Shown piece by piece: positions 63,899-64,000 of a stretch of 64,000 nt of DNA. The position numbers and the translations under genes are program-made. The notes beneath the pieces are model-generated. The model did not search any database, was not told where the DNA came from, and saw nothing but the letters and a program-made list of their open reading frames with translations. The stretch comes from an uncultured Lachnospiraceae bacterium (GTDB lineage: Bacteria; Bacillota; Clostridia; Lachnospirales; Lachnospiraceae). The number at the start of each line of letters is the position of its first letter. Position 1 is the first letter of the stretch. The stretch lies in assembly GCA_910577675.1 (NCBI GenBank), contig CAJTOR010000009.1, forward strand, positions 33,563 through 97,562, read 5' to 3'.

Positions 63899-63947
63899 AT
63901 ATGATTCTTCTATTTTATTGTACTCAAAAAAAACAGCGCTATTTACC

Positions 63948-64000
<53 letters not shown>

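Overview
The window looks like a chromosomal segment of a low-to-medium GC Gram-positive anaerobe, most likely a Lachnospiraceae-type Clostridium. The signs are a GntR/mcsA/mcsB/clpC stress operon, lysine and T-box leaders, multi-SH3b wall proteins with Pro/Thr linkers, and TTGACA/TATAAT promoters with strong GGAGG ribosome binding sites. No rRNA, CRISPR array, transposase or prophage structural genes are visible. Almost every gene is on the minus strand; the exceptions are a tyrosine recombinase and typA. No database search was possible, so family names rest on motifs read directly.

Left part (1-9.6 kb): a truncated DegT/DnrJ-type aminotransferase, then a superfamily II helicase with five helicase-associated repeats. 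The helicase sits beside a self-contained DNA inversion cassette. In it a tyrosine recombinase lies between two perfect 32-bp inverted repeats, with a strong outward promoter at one end (now facing the helicase) and an intrinsic terminator at the other. A Gld-like ABC export cassette follows (ATPase, permease, GldG-like, DUF4340-like).

Middle (9.7-34.5 kb): dapA-dapB under a lysine riboswitch, a tandem OB-fold SSB-like gene, typA, tRNA-Trp and an HPr-like protein without the catalytic His. Next come a secreted M14 carboxypeptidase, radA, and mcsA-mcsB-clpC preceded by a YtrA-type GntR regulator where ctsR would be expected. Two secreted wall proteins follow (a six-SH3b glucosaminidase and a cohesin-like membrane protein), then pheS-pheT with a T-box leader.

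Right part (34.5-64 kb): a McrBC type IV restriction pair with its own promoter and an XRE regulator, followed by a roughly 25-kb surface-glycan operon (38.1-63.7 kb). The operon carries about ten glycosyltransferases, an ABC polysaccharide exporter and also a Wzx-type flippase, two large membrane proteins sharing a repeated extracytoplasmic domain, and two GT2/DUF2304 pairs. It ends in a nucleotide-sugar module: a fucokinase/GDP-fucose pyrophosphorylase split by one in-frame TGA, a KpsF-type arabinose-5-phosphate isomerase, a Cof-type HAD phosphatase, a FucU mutarotase, and a GT11 (fucosyltransferase) enzyme. Together these could make GDP-D-arabinose from ribulose 5-phosphate, with GDP-L-fucose salvage as the simpler alternative.

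The locus is rich in likely contingency sequences: G9 in an acyltransferase (now out of frame), G9 in the GT11 gene, G11 in a DUF2304 gene, and a CTGT tetranucleotide run of at least 13 units at the right edge. With the inversion cassette, this points to a genome that diversifies its surface by phase variation.
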